A stretch of DNA of 64,000 bases from Gammaproteobacteria bacterium (GCA_011523795.1 WTFY01000003.1:124001-188000); one strand, 5' to 3'. Positions 20,783 through 29,039 are shown, counted from the stretch's first letter. Numbers and translations are program-made. Notes: generated by a model not told the origin, from the sequence alone.

Positions 20783-21065
20783 ATGTCAATCGACCGCTCA
20801 GAGATAAATTCAAAAATTTGTAAAGCATTTTTTAGTGAAGAGGAATTAAGTACGCCACTTGGTTTTTGCAAAAATTAGAGATGATGTGTGGAAGTTAATC
20901 CATAAACTGGAAGAGCGTGGCCATCAGGTATTTACGAAACAGTTTCCACCAGTATATTGCAAAATTGACAAGAATATTGACTGTACAGGCAGTGACTTTA
21001 ATGAGGCCGTTTGTAAGGCCGCATTAGCATTGATTGAACAATCAGAAGCCGAAGCCGATAAGTAG
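20783..21065 (+). pseudogene. Small gene interrupted by a single frameshift
   Basis: An ATG at 20783, preceded by a G-run, opens a frame that stops at 20876-20878. The other forward frame, open from about 20859 to TAG at 21065, continues sensibly with IRDDVWKLIHKLEERG and QFPPVYCKIDKN. Removing one T from the T5 run at 20863-20867 joins the two into one ~93-aa protein: SEEELSTPLG then FAKIRDDVWK. I do not recognise the family. It could be a true pseudogene, a phase-variable homopolymer, or a sequencing error. Confidence 0.5.
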
Positions 21066-22160
21066 CTTGGCAAAACTGCATTCATACGCTTGAGACGTCT
21101 CCACCACGCCACACGTCTCATCGTCATACTTCTTCATTACTACATGAGCTTCCATTAGGACCAGGTCTTCCGTGCTGACTTCGACTTTCAGTACCTTCAG
21201 GCATCCTCCGGCCACAGTCTAGAAAACCTGGTACATGAGTGTTAATTGCCGCCTTGGCATGCTTGTCCATACGGTTGATCAGATTTGACTCGTGACTGTT
21301 TGAACGCGCTACCATCTCCAATTCCTCGGCCATGACATTGGAAAAAGCATATTTCACAATGCCCGTTATCTTGTAGGCTGAGGATGTGTTAACAGTTATT
21401 CAGTCAGATTCGGCAATCCGACTGTGTTCTGTGGTTTTCCCGGTTGCATCCAGTATGACAAGTGAGGTATCAGGTCAAGTTGGAACTACTGAATAGAGAG
21501 TTGTTGTCCTTGGTGTAGCTGAATTCTGGTGTCAGTACTGTAGCCATTGAACTGGTCATTCTCAAGGCGTTGTGGATGAACTGCTAAATGGATTGAAAAT
21601 GCCATTATTCATTGAGTATCTAATAGACAAAAAATGATTTCAGAATCGGCAGATGTTTGCATTGGCCTTAGACAATTTTGCCAGGGAAAACTGCATAAGG
21701 AGCATGTACATGTCTATCCCGTCACGCAGGTGTGAATAAAGTTAGTAATGTAAACAATATCAGGCGTAAACAGAAAGTTTCACAGCATGTTGCTTTCAGC
21801 ATCGGGGCAATATTTTGCAGCATCACATAGGGTAAATTTCGGTATTAACCTTAATGTGTGTGTTGTTGTAATGCGGGACAGGATATCAATTGCAAGTGAA
21901 TCTAATTTGAACGTTTGTGTGTATCGGTTCGATTGCCACAGAAACTACAATTTAATTGATAAAAGCATAAGTAATAATGATGGGGACTGACCCAATAGTA
22001 ATGGAAAATATATCCATAATAGAATAGACTGTCCAAAACAGTGCTAGTCCAAATTGAATGTATCAACCAAGGGCAAGCACAGACTAAAAAGCTAATGAGT
22101 AGTTGCTAGCCGCAGCTAGCTAACTAGCAAAATGCCAACCATTGCACGGGAGGAGGCATT
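21066..22160. other. Long region without a supported gene
   Basis: About 1.1 kb. A minus-strand frame at 21124-21357 and a forward frame at 21787-21990 are open, but neither has a recognisable domain or good ribosome-binding site. The part after 21790 becomes AT-rich and probably carries the promoter of the symporter gene, whose strong site GGGAGGAGG is at 22148-22156. Confidence 0.4.
22102..22124. promoter_or_regulatory. Inverted repeat upstream of the symporter gene
   Basis: GTTGCTAGC and GCTAGCTAAC face each other across a CGCA loop, with one bulged base. It lies about 37 bp before the symporter ATG and just upstream of its ribosome-binding site. It could be an operator or an mRNA leader hairpin. 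There is no T-run, so a terminator is unlikely. Confidence 0.35.
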
Positions 22161-23654
22161 ATGGATAAGTCGGTCTTAGTTGCATCTGAGGGTTTGACTG
22201 CCGGTCTGGGATTTTCCTTGATGATTGGGTTTGGTCTGTTATTCCTCATACTCGCATTTATAATCAAACACGGCCTTATCAAATCGACGCATGATTTCAT
22301 CATATCAAACCGAAAGGTTGGTCTTGGCTTCGGGGTAGGAGCAGTCATCTCGGTTTGGACATGGGCCATGGCAGTTATGATGAGTTCTGCGATGACTTAT
22401 CAATGGGGGCTATCTGGACTTTTCTGGTTCGTAGTGCCAAATGGTTTCGCAATTATGGCTATGGTGCCGTTGGCCAGGATTCTGAGAAGAAAAATGCCAG
22501 AAGGCTACACTATCAGCCAATTTGCTCACACTAGATTCGGCGGGTCGAAAGCTGCATCTATAGTTGTCACAATTGCGATGATTTTCGGAATTCTTCTGGA
22601 AACTCTCATCAATATAAAAGGTACATCTGTTGTGATGTCAACAGTGTTCCCCATAGATTGGCAAACAGTTGTGATCTTGACGGTAGTAGTTGTTATGACC
22701 TATGTCTTCTTTGGAGGGTTATGGACTAGTGTGATGACAGGGACTTTCAATACTTGGATGATTACTACACCCGCAGCTATTGTAGTTGTAGCTGTCTATG
22801 CCCATATAAGTGGTGGTGCAACTGCTGTATTTGAAGCTGTAAGAGCTGCAGACCCCACCAATTTATCAGTATTTGAAGCTGATGCAGCAGCTGGCTTTGG
22901 GATTACTCTGGCATTCGGCTTGCTTGCAGCAGTCGTGGCAGATCAGACCTTTTGGCAGAAAGTGTGGGCCGTACGTAAAGAACAAGTTACAAGGACATTC
23001 TTGTGGGGCGGAGCGCTCTTCTATCCGATCCCAATATGTTTGGGTATGCTAGGGCTTGCTGGCCTAGCATTCGGCCTGACTCCTGAAGAGCTGGGAGGAG
23101 ATATAGTTGCAGTTGGACCGTATATGGTGTCGCATATTGGTTTGCCCCTGATTCTAATTCTGACCTATGTACTGGTGATATTAGCAGCGTGCTATTCGAC
23201 AATTGATGGAGCAGCGTCTGCATTGTCTTCCATTATTGCGATAGATATCGTTAAACGGTTTGCAACAGGCACGCGTGAGAAAACCTTGTTCTATATCACA
23301 AGATTCGGAATGATCTTGGGTGGTGTGATCTCGGGTATTATTGTGCTATCAGGAGTTGATTTCACTACGCTGGTTCTAACAACCTATGCATTGAAAACAT
23401 CAATACTCTTGCCACTAATACTTGCGATTGTTTGGAGAAGAACCAATACCGCTGGTTTTGTTCTAGGAATAGTTTTAGCGATTGTGATTGGTATGCCGCT
23501 TCGACATTTGTATGGAGAGATGGTAGGTACATTTTCAATATTGGCTATCAGTGCAGGAATCGTAGTGATTGCAGGATTGTTTAGCCGAGAAGAATTTGAT
23601 ATGGACAAGTTGCTAGAAGCTCACAAAGATGAACTCGCACATAAGGCAACATGA
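22161..23654 (+). CDS. Sodium:solute symporter (SSS family, Dur3-like)
   Basis: 497-aa inner-membrane transporter with about 13 hydrophobic helices. The N-terminal part (FIISNRKVGLGFGVGAVISVWTW, TYQWGLSGLFWFVVPNGFAI, RRKMPEGYTISQFAHTRFGG) follows the SSS pattern and most resembles the Dur3 urea/polyamine branch. Later segments include ADQTFWQKVWAVRKEQ and ACYSTIDGAASALSSI, also typical of that branch. The start has a strong site GGGAGGAGG five bases upstream. A small three-helix gene follows 43 bp downstream and two flavin monooxygenases come next, suggesting uptake of an organic nitrogen or sulfur compound (inference). Confidence 0.88.
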   Translation: MDKSVLVASEGLTAGLGFSLMIGFGLLFLILAFIIKHGLIKSTHDFIISNRKVGLGFGVGAVISVWTWAMAVMMSSAMTYQWGLSGLFWFVVPNGFAIMAMVPLARILRRKMPEGYTISQFAHTRFGGSKAASIVVTIAMIFGILLETLINIKGTSVVMSTVFPIDWQTVVILTVVVVMTYVFFGGLWTSVMTGTFNTWMITTPAAIVVVAVYAHISGGATAVFEAVRAADPTNLSVFEADAAAGFGITLAFGLLAAVVADQTFWQKVWAVRKEQVTRTFLWGGALFYPIPICLGMLGLAGLAFGLTPEELGGDIVAVGPYMVSHIGLPLILILTYVLVILAACYSTIDGAASALSSIIAIDIVKRFATGTREKTLFYITRFGMILGGVISGIIVLSGVDFTTLVLTTYALKTSILLPLILAIVWRRTNTAGFVLGIVLAIVIGMPLRHLYGEMVGTFSILAISAGIVVIAGLFSREEFDMDKLLEAHKDELAHKAT

Positions 23655-23697
23655 TTTTTCAACTATATTCGCTTGGAAATCAAATGAGAGGTGAACT

Positions 23698-24009
23698 ATG
23701 TCAGGGTTATTTATATTTTTCTTAATAATTGGAGCGGTTGCTACAATCCTATATGCAGCGGGATACGCTACGGGAATTAAGCAATCTTTTACTGACGTTG
23801 AAGAAGACAAGGAAATCACGGAGTATAAGGACAGTGCTTACACAGTGACTATTGCGCTCGCAGTTATCGCATCGGCAGTGATTATCGCTTTGGTAGGCGT
23901 CAACCCGATATTCGTCTACGCAGGGCCGATTTTGGCGGTTGTGACAACCTTTATGGTAGGTTTTGCGTTCTTTTATGAGCGCATGATGCGAGCATCGGGA
24001 AATTACTAA
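23698..24009 (+). CDS. Small three-helix membrane protein next to the symporter
   Basis: 103 aa with three hydrophobic segments (residues ~3-25, ~45-68 and ~71-94). An acidic loop DVEEDKEITEYKD separates the first two. A good site GAGAGGTG precedes the ATG. It lies between the symporter gene and a strong terminator at 24036-24071, so the pair forms a closed transcription unit. I do not recognise the family; a symporter accessory subunit is an inference from position. Confidence 0.7.
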   Translation: MSGLFIFFLIIGAVATILYAAGYATGIKQSFTDVEEDKEITEYKDSAYTVTIALAVIASAVIIALVGVNPIFVYAGPILAVVTTFMVGFAFFYERMMRASGNY

Positions 24010-24035
24010 ACCTTCTACTTCTATTTTTCTTATTA

Positions 24036-24071
24036 GGGGCACACAGGTAAACCTGCTTGTGTGCCCCTTTA
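24036..24071 (+). terminator. Rho-independent terminator after the symporter pair
   Basis: GGGGCACACA and TGTGTGCCCC form a 10-bp stem around a 12-base loop, followed directly by TTTAATTTT. It closes the symporter unit 26 bp after the small membrane gene. Confidence 0.85.
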
Positions 24072-24104
24072 ATTTTAAGATTCATTTTTACTTTTGTGAC
24101 TGGC

Positions 24105-24144
24105 AGTGAGTATCAAAGCATGAAAGTGAGTATCAAAGCATGAA
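24105..24144 (+). repeat. 20-bp perfect tandem duplication spanning a start codon
   Basis: The unit AGTGAGTATCAAAGCATGAA occurs twice head to tail, with no mismatch. Each copy carries an ATG. The first ATG (24120) opens a seven-codon frame MKVSIKA whose TGA (24141-24143) overlaps the second ATG (24140), the real start of the monooxygenase. The result is an ATGA-coupled mini-frame. Confidence 0.9.
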
Positions 24145-25168
24145 AGTAGGTATTTGGGCGCCTGTGTACGGGGGGTGGTTACGTATAAAAAATCACCAAT
24201 ACCGACCATCTTTTGCAGTTTGTAATGAAATTGCTAGTCGTGCTGAAACTAACTGTTATGACTACATCTATGTCTCTGAAAATTACTTGAATGTTGTTTA
24301 CGGGCCAAGTCAGGAAGTTGCTGATGCATGGGCATATGCTGCAGCCCTTGCAGCAAATACTTCAAAGATAAGCATTGTGGTTGCCACAAAACCAGGATTT
24401 CACTCCCCATTACCTTTGGCCAGGATGGCGCACGGCATTAACCATATAAGTAATAATAGGCTGTCTATCAACATAGTCTGTGGATGGTGGAAGAAGGAAT
24501 TTACTCAATGTGGAGTTAAGTATTTGGATCATCAGGGGCGCTACCAGCGTGCAACAGAATTCACACAGTGCCTCAAGCAGTTATGGACCGGAGAAAACAC
24601 TTCTTTTAGCGGAAAATATTTCTTACTGCAGGATGCCCTGATAGCAATGGAAGACTTAGAAGAGGGTAGAATTCCAATATGGATCAGTGGTCAATCGACA
24701 GATGCTCAAAGGCTTGTGGCCCAATACGGAGATGTATTTTTTATTGATAGCATGCCTGATGAGAAGTTAGAACAAACCATTCAGCAAATAAGAGATCTAG
24801 AAAGCAAATATAGAAACAAAGTCAAGATTGCAATGAGTGTATTTGTTATCTTGGATAAGACAAAAGAACAGGCCGAGCGCAGGTACATGAAAATACTTTC
24901 TGGTAGACAGCAGGACTTAATAGAAAACTTTAAACGAATTATGGCCGAGTCAGGAGCTACGATGTGGAAGGGGCTGACTGATGAGCAAATGGTTGATTCA
25001 AATTGCGGATTTGATGCAAGCCTGATTGGGGACCGTGCCACTATATTGAATCGTTTAAAGTTGCTGCAGGGCTATGGAGTAGACATTTTATTATGTCAGT
25101 TTGAAAACATGCTGGATGATACTGAAAAATTTGGTAAAACAGTTTTGCCTCAATTACGTGCAGCATAA
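24140..25168 (+). CDS. LLM-class flavin-dependent monooxygenase (SsuD/RutA-like)
   Basis: 342-aa TIM-barrel enzyme of the bacterial luciferase-like superfamily, which uses FMNH2 and O2. The N-terminus KVGIWAPVYGGWL and the segment WISGQSTDAQRLVAQYGDVFF resemble pyrimidine monooxygenase RutA. KISIVVATKPGFHSP, NRLSINIVCGWW and DHQGRYQRATEFTQ resemble alkanesulfonate monooxygenase SsuD. It cannot be placed in either subfamily by eye. No flavin reductase gene is adjacent. Start chosen at 24140; it sits in the second copy of a tandem repeat. A second LLM enzyme follows 99 bp downstream. Confidence 0.85.
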   Translation: MKVGIWAPVYGGWLRIKNHQYRPSFAVCNEIASRAETNCYDYIYVSENYLNVVYGPSQEVADAWAYAAALAANTSKISIVVATKPGFHSPLPLARMAHGINHISNNRLSINIVCGWWKKEFTQCGVKYLDHQGRYQRATEFTQCLKQLWTGENTSFSGKYFLLQDALIAMEDLEEGRIPIWISGQSTDAQRLVAQYGDVFFIDSMPDEKLEQTIQQIRDLESKYRNKVKIAMSVFVILDKTKEQAERRYMKILSGRQQDLIENFKRIMAESGATMWKGLTDEQMVDSNCGFDASLIGDRATILNRLKLLQGYGVDILLCQFENMLDDTEKFGKTVLPQLRAA

Positions 25169-25267
25169 AAAGTAGCAACTGACAATGCCTATAAAGTATA
25201 AGCACAAGGTTTCAAAAGTTTTTTGATTCAAGTGCACACTAAACTTTAGGAGAGGAGAAGCTAAATC

Positions 25268-26755
25268 ATGACCACAAAAAGTAAGACGAAAACAAAGCAA
25301 AAAAATAATAAATGGACAATGAAAAACTTACCTCAGGGAGAAGACGCAAAGAAAGTTGCACGTGAATTTGCCAGAGAACTACTTGATATCCAAAAAGCTA
25401 ATCCAGTTGTAACACCTAAATCGCATAAGAAGAAAAAAAGGAAGCAAGCACACCTGCTAGGTTTTATCCAACACGGATTAAATAGTCATGCAACTGGCAT
25501 GTGGCGAAACCATCGAGACAAGCGTGGATGGAAGTTTTCTGAGCCTGAGTACTGGGTTCATATGGCAAGAACCATGGAGCGCGGTAAGTTTGATGCGATG
25601 TTTATCGCGGATGAGCTAGCACCATACAATAATTATAAGCAAAGCTCTGATGACACTGTACGCTATGCTGTGCAGTGCCCAGTTCATGAGCCGGCAACTA
25701 TCGTGCCAATTATAGGTCATGCAACCACGCACCTGGGCGTTGGAGTAACTTTGTCAACTGCATTTGTGCACCCCTATGCGATGTGCCGTCATTTATCAAG
25801 TTTAGACCACCTTACCAAAGGGCGAGTTGCCTGGAATATAGTAAGTTCGTATTCCAAGAGTGAATGGGACGCCTATGGAGCAGAAATGTCTGACCGTTCT
25901 TTAAGGTATGAAAGAATGGAAGAGTATATGGATCTCTGCTATCAGCTTTGGGATTCTTGGGAGGAAGATTCTATCGTTGCTGATCGTGCATCTGGGGTAT
26001 TTGCAGATCCTGAAAAAGTTCGTGAAATCAATTTCGATGGACGCTTTTTCAAATGTAGAGGTAGGCATTTTTGCTATCGGTCTCCACAAGTGTCTCCAGT
26101 TTTATGGCAAGCTGGCTCTTCTCCTCGCGGTAGGGACTTTGCTGCAAAACATGCAGAAGCGATCTTCGCAGTCCACCCAAATGTAGAGCGCATGGCTGAA
26201 TATAGGGATGACTTGAATGAGCGCTGCTATACAAAATTCAATCGCGAGCCTAATAGTGTGAAACGAATCTATGGATTGCAGACGATAGTTGCTCCAACGC
26301 GTGCTGAGGCTGAAGAAAAATATGAGAGGATAATGTCTCACATTCCATTGGAGGGAGCGCTTGCTTGGATTTCAGGACATTTTGGGCCGGATTTTTCGAC
26401 CTATGAGTTAGATGATGTTGTACAAAACATTGAAATTCCGGGTATTCAAGGTTTATTTGAGTCCATCATTTATGCCAAGGGAGGAGGGCCTGTCACCGTA
26501 AAAGAAGCAGCCTTGATCTATGCACAGGGCATGGGAATGCCACGTGCTATCGGAAGTCCTGCAGATGTTGTCGATCAGATGGAGGTGTTCATGGATGCAG
26601 GGGCAGATGGGTTTATGCTTGTTGCTACATACACTCCTGGTTGCTTTGAAGATTTTGCTGATTTGATTACACCTGAAATGCAGAGAAGAGGCTTATTGCG
26701 GACCGAGTATCGAGGTAAAACATTAAGGGAGAACCTGCTTGATGACGGAGATTAA
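25268..26755 (+). CDS. LLM flavin monooxygenase, NtaA/SnaA/DszA type, with Lys-rich N-terminal tail
   Basis: 495-aa member of the nitrilotriacetate/desulfurization/dimethylsulfide monooxygenase branch. Core motifs: WVHMARTMERGKFDAMFIAD, HLGVGVTLSTAFVHPYAMCRHLSSLDHLTKGRVAWNIVSS-type block, RYERMEEYMDLCYQLWDSWEEDS, FFKCRGRHFCYRSPQVSPVLWQAGSSPRGRDFAAKHAEAIF-type block and GFMLVATYTPGCFEDFADLI. The first ~62 residues are extra: lysine clusters KTKTKQKNNK and KSHKKKKRKQ flank a short helix. A strong site AGGAGAGGAG precedes the ATG. It likely oxidises a small sulfur- or nitrogen-containing organic compound; the flavin reductase must be encoded elsewhere. Confidence 0.87.
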   Translation: MTTKSKTKTKQKNNKWTMKNLPQGEDAKKVAREFARELLDIQKANPVVTPKSHKKKKRKQAHLLGFIQHGLNSHATGMWRNHRDKRGWKFSEPEYWVHMARTMERGKFDAMFIADELAPYNNYKQSSDDTVRYAVQCPVHEPATIVPIIGHATTHLGVGVTLSTAFVHPYAMCRHLSSLDHLTKGRVAWNIVSSYSKSEWDAYGAEMSDRSLRYERMEEYMDLCYQLWDSWEEDSIVADRASGVFADPEKVREINFDGRFFKCRGRHFCYRSPQVSPVLWQAGSSPRGRDFAAKHAEAIFAVHPNVERMAEYRDDLNERCYTKFNREPNSVKRIYGLQTIVAPTRAEAEEKYERIMSHIPLEGALAWISGHFGPDFSTYELDDVVQNIEIPGIQGLFESIIYAKGGGPVTVKEAALIYAQGMGMPRAIGSPADVVDQMEVFMDAGADGFMLVATYTPGCFEDFADLITPEMQRRGLLRTEYRGKTLRENLLDDGD

Positions 26756-26840
26756 GCGATTGCCACACCACGCTTGCAAATTTAGTTTGGTTAGCTAGGG
26801 CTGGATTAAATTTAGCGTATTTCTGCAAAATATATACGCA

Positions 26841-27170
26841 GTGGTGCAGGTTACTAGCACGCTACAAACTGCCTTTAAACGAATGAAGCTTAGCTTTGTC
26901 TTGCTCATGTTTATGTTTGTAGCGATTTACATCTATGCTGATAGATACCAGTTTACTGGTGAACATAACAGCTGGCTCGCTGTAATCATCAGCGTTAGTA
27001 TTGCCCTTAGTCTTATTTATTTATTTTATATGGTTTACCTCGTAAACCTCCTTAACAAAAATCCATTACCTTGGGTGATTCTGACTGTTGCCTTTGGGCC
27101 GCTAGGATTACTAATTTCGTATATCATAATTTCTGCAAGTGTTATGAAGATTGAGAAAGAAAGTAGCTAG
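26841..27170 (+). CDS. Small membrane protein, 109 aa
   Basis: Three hydrophobic helices with a short charged tail (KIEKESS). The open frame begins at a GTG pair (26841/26844); an ATG at 26883 (MKLSFVLLMF) is an equally possible start. I do not recognise a family. It lies 85 bp after the second monooxygenase on the same strand, so it may be in the same transcript. Confidence 0.5.
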   Translation: MVQVTSTLQTAFKRMKLSFVLLMFMFVAIYIYADRYQFTGEHNSWLAVIISVSIALSLIYLFYMVYLVNLLNKNPLPWVILTVAFGPLGLLISYIIISASVMKIEKESS

Positions 27171-27194
27171 AATCAGCCACAAAAATCTATGTTT

Positions 27195-27650
27195 TTATTT
27201 GAAACTAGAATAATCTAGAATGCCTACTTGGGCGATTAGTTTCCATTGCTTCATTCTTACTGTTGTATAAATCTTGCAAGTCCGGCCAACCCAGTGCAAT
27301 TCGTCACCTGTTCTGGACTCCCATAAAGTATCAACATCCACTACTGCAAATGCACCGTCTTCTTCACTTGAAATCACAATGTTTTCTATAGTGCGGGAAT
27401 TATGTACCAAATTATATTTTTCAAAAAATTTTTCGAAATACTTGTACCAGCGCTGGTAATTGAATTTTCCCCAAGGTAATACCCACTCTATCGGGTCATG
27501 AGCATTTGCGTTTGGCGGCCAAGGCCAAACCATGTCAGGATGGACAATGTTCAAGAAGAGATCAATATCTTGAGTGTCAAATGCGCGCGTTTCTCTGTTT
27601 ACAATTTCTGTAACTTCTTTCCTAGCATCCATGGTTTGAGTGTTAGGCAT
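27195..27650 (-). CDS. NTF2/SnoaL-like protein, 151 aa
   Basis: Soluble cone-shaped NTF2-fold protein, to judge from the pattern: an N-terminal helix EVTEIVNRETRAFDTQDIDLFLNIVHPDMVWPW, a central helix WYKYFEKFFEKYN, and strands FAVVDVDTLWES and TCKIYTTVRMKQWKLIAQVGILD. Such proteins include isomerases, hydratases and non-enzymatic binding domains, so the activity cannot be stated. It is convergent with the membrane gene at 26841. A long inverted repeat sits 58 bp upstream of its start. Confidence 0.65.
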   Translation of the reverse strand: MPNTQTMDARKEVTEIVNRETRAFDTQDIDLFLNIVHPDMVWPWPPNANAHDPIEWVLPWGKFNYQRWYKYFEKFFEKYNLVHNSRTIENIVISSEEDGAFAVVDVDTLWESRTGDELHWVGRTCKIYTTVRMKQWKLIAQVGILDYSSFK

Positions 27651-27707
27651 GATGCAGCTCAGCGTAGTAGTTTCACGTTAGACTGGGTTATTATTTAACA
27701 ATAGAAC

Positions 27708-27740
27708 GCTTCCAAATGGCATGTTATTCCATTTGGAAGC
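27708..27740. promoter_or_regulatory. 12-bp perfect inverted repeat upstream of the NTF2-like gene
   Basis: GCTTCCAAATGG and CCATTTGGAAGC are perfectly complementary across a 9-base loop. It lies between the NTF2-like gene start (27650) and the end of the 31-aa gene (27833), both on the minus strand. It could be an intrinsic terminator for the 31-aa gene, but there is no clear T-run on either side; an operator is the alternative. Confidence 0.5.
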
Positions 27741-27808
27741 TACCCCTTTAATTTAAGAGAAATAAAGGAGCTTAGAATACAAGGTACTTTGGCAATCAGC
27801 GATCAATT

Positions 27809-27831
27809 ACCGGGCATACATAGTGCCCGGT
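27809..27831 (-). terminator. Possible terminator hairpin after the 31-aa gene
   Basis: ACCGGGCA and TGCCCGGT form an 8-bp GC-rich stem around a 7-base loop, beginning 2 bases after the stop codon of the small minus-strand gene. The sequence after the stem on that strand is AATTGATC, without a real T-run, so termination is plausible but not certain. Confidence 0.45.
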
Positions 27832-27832
27832 T

Positions 27833-27928
27833 TCAATTATCTTTTTTCTTGTCTTTCGCTAGTACCATGATAATAAAGTAGACAGCTACAAATATAGCAA
27901 AAATTAAAATTCCAACACCATCAGGCAT
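27833..27928 (-). CDS. Single-helix small membrane protein, 31 aa
   Basis: Minus-strand ATG at 27928 to TGA at 27833. The peptide has one hydrophobic helix (GVGILIFAIFVAVYFIIMVLA) followed by a basic tail KDKKKDN, which suggests an N-out, C-in inner-membrane orientation. A strong site TTGGAGGG lies nine bases before the ATG and a GC-rich hairpin follows the stop codon. This complete gene-like layout supports a real microprotein. Family and function are unknown to me; such single-helix proteins often stabilise larger membrane complexes. Confidence 0.6.
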   Translation of the reverse strand: MPDGVGILIFAIFVAVYFIIMVLAKDKKKDN

Positions 27929-28423
27929 AGCTGGTTGCCCTCCAAGTTAGTTGATGCATTTTATTGATAATTATATACCAAGTAATGCATCATTTTTAAA
28001 ATTTCTACACATTTTTATTGTCAATCCAAGTGGTTGCTTTATAGAGTCAGCAAAGTCTGCAAGATTAAGTCCAGGAGTGAAGGCTGGGTGACATGCAAGT
28101 GTGATTTGGTATAGAGAATTCTGCTTTGGCAAGATAATTTGAGCGCCATATCTACGGGTATAGATCTTGGAAAATTTGCTAAATGAATTTCAGGATGATG
28201 CGCACTTGGCATTCCTTTTCGGGTTTAAAGCTTCTATGTTGAATTGGCCATGAATTACGCTCGCTTCAAATCGTAGCCGGTGAGTTGAATCCAAGCAGGT
28301 AATATTTAAACTATAAATTTGTGGGTACATGATCTGCTGCTGTTGAATTCAGCACTGTACTGCTAAAATTTCAGAGAGAAATTTATCCTAATCACTCTTT
28401 ACAAAACGAAATCTGGAAAAGAA
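27929..28423. other. AT-rich intergenic region, nothing recognised
   Basis: About 495 bases with no gene or RNA I can support. Promoters for the 31-aa gene (minus) and the 113-aa gene (plus) must lie here. Confidence 0.35.
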
Positions 28424-28765
28424 TTGAATTTACAAGCGTCGACAGTAGTTTTTACTCTTTTGGCTACCTTTGCATGGATCATCATTGCATACCCGTATTA
28501 CGTGAAAAACAGGGATTGGTGGATTAGTAGTATGTTTGTTTCTGATACTTCTCTAATAAAACTGGTTGCCTATGTTGCTCTACTAGGGTCAGCCTACGCG
28601 TCTGTGAAATTAGGTGCATGGTGGGACTCTATAATTGTAATAGTTTTAGGATTACTTCTCGCCTTGATTTTGACTGGGGTTCTTCGATCTTTTGTACAGT
28701 ATGTTGCTGTGATTGGTCTTGTCGTTTGTTGGGTAGCAGGTGCATATCTACTGTTTCATGTTTAG
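28424..28765 (+). CDS. Membrane protein, 113 aa
   Basis: Four hydrophobic helices fill most of the sequence: VVFTLLATFAWIIIAYPYYV, LIKLVAYVALLGSAYASV, SIIVIVLGLLLALILTGVL and YVAVIGLVVCWVAGAYLLF. The start is a TTG at 28424 preceded by a weak GGAAAAG site; no better start exists upstream. I do not recognise the family. Confidence 0.55.
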   Translation: MNLQASTVVFTLLATFAWIIIAYPYYVKNRDWWISSMFVSDTSLIKLVAYVALLGSAYASVKLGAWWDSIIVIVLGLLLALILTGVLRSFVQYVAVIGLVVCWVAGAYLLFHV

Positions 28766-29039
28766 GCATGCGATTACATATACATTTAGAATGATCAGGT
28801 AAAGTACTGATCTTTCAAACAATGTCTGCAGTGGTTTCTGAAACAGAATTTACAGGATACGAGAAAGCCAATTGCTGTCTTTTGCTGAATAGTTAGCTTC
28901 GATAGAAGCAAGCTCTAACGGCTTCATGAGTGTAGGTGGTATAGAAGCCTGGTTTGATGTACATAAGACTGATGCCAATATTATGCGGGAACTGATGGTA
29001 CACAGCCTAAAATGTCTCCATTAAGTGACCAGTTATTTG

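Noticed and set aside
21124-21357. Minus-strand 77-codon frame
   Set aside because: No domain, no good ribosome site, and composition unlike neighbouring proteins.
21787-21990. Plus-strand 67-codon frame
   Set aside because: No ribosome site or recognisable domain, and it lies in an AT-rich upstream region.
28919-29026. Short plus-strand frame of about 32 codons before tRNA-Ser
   Set aside because: There is an ATG but no ribosome site; too short to support without conservation data.
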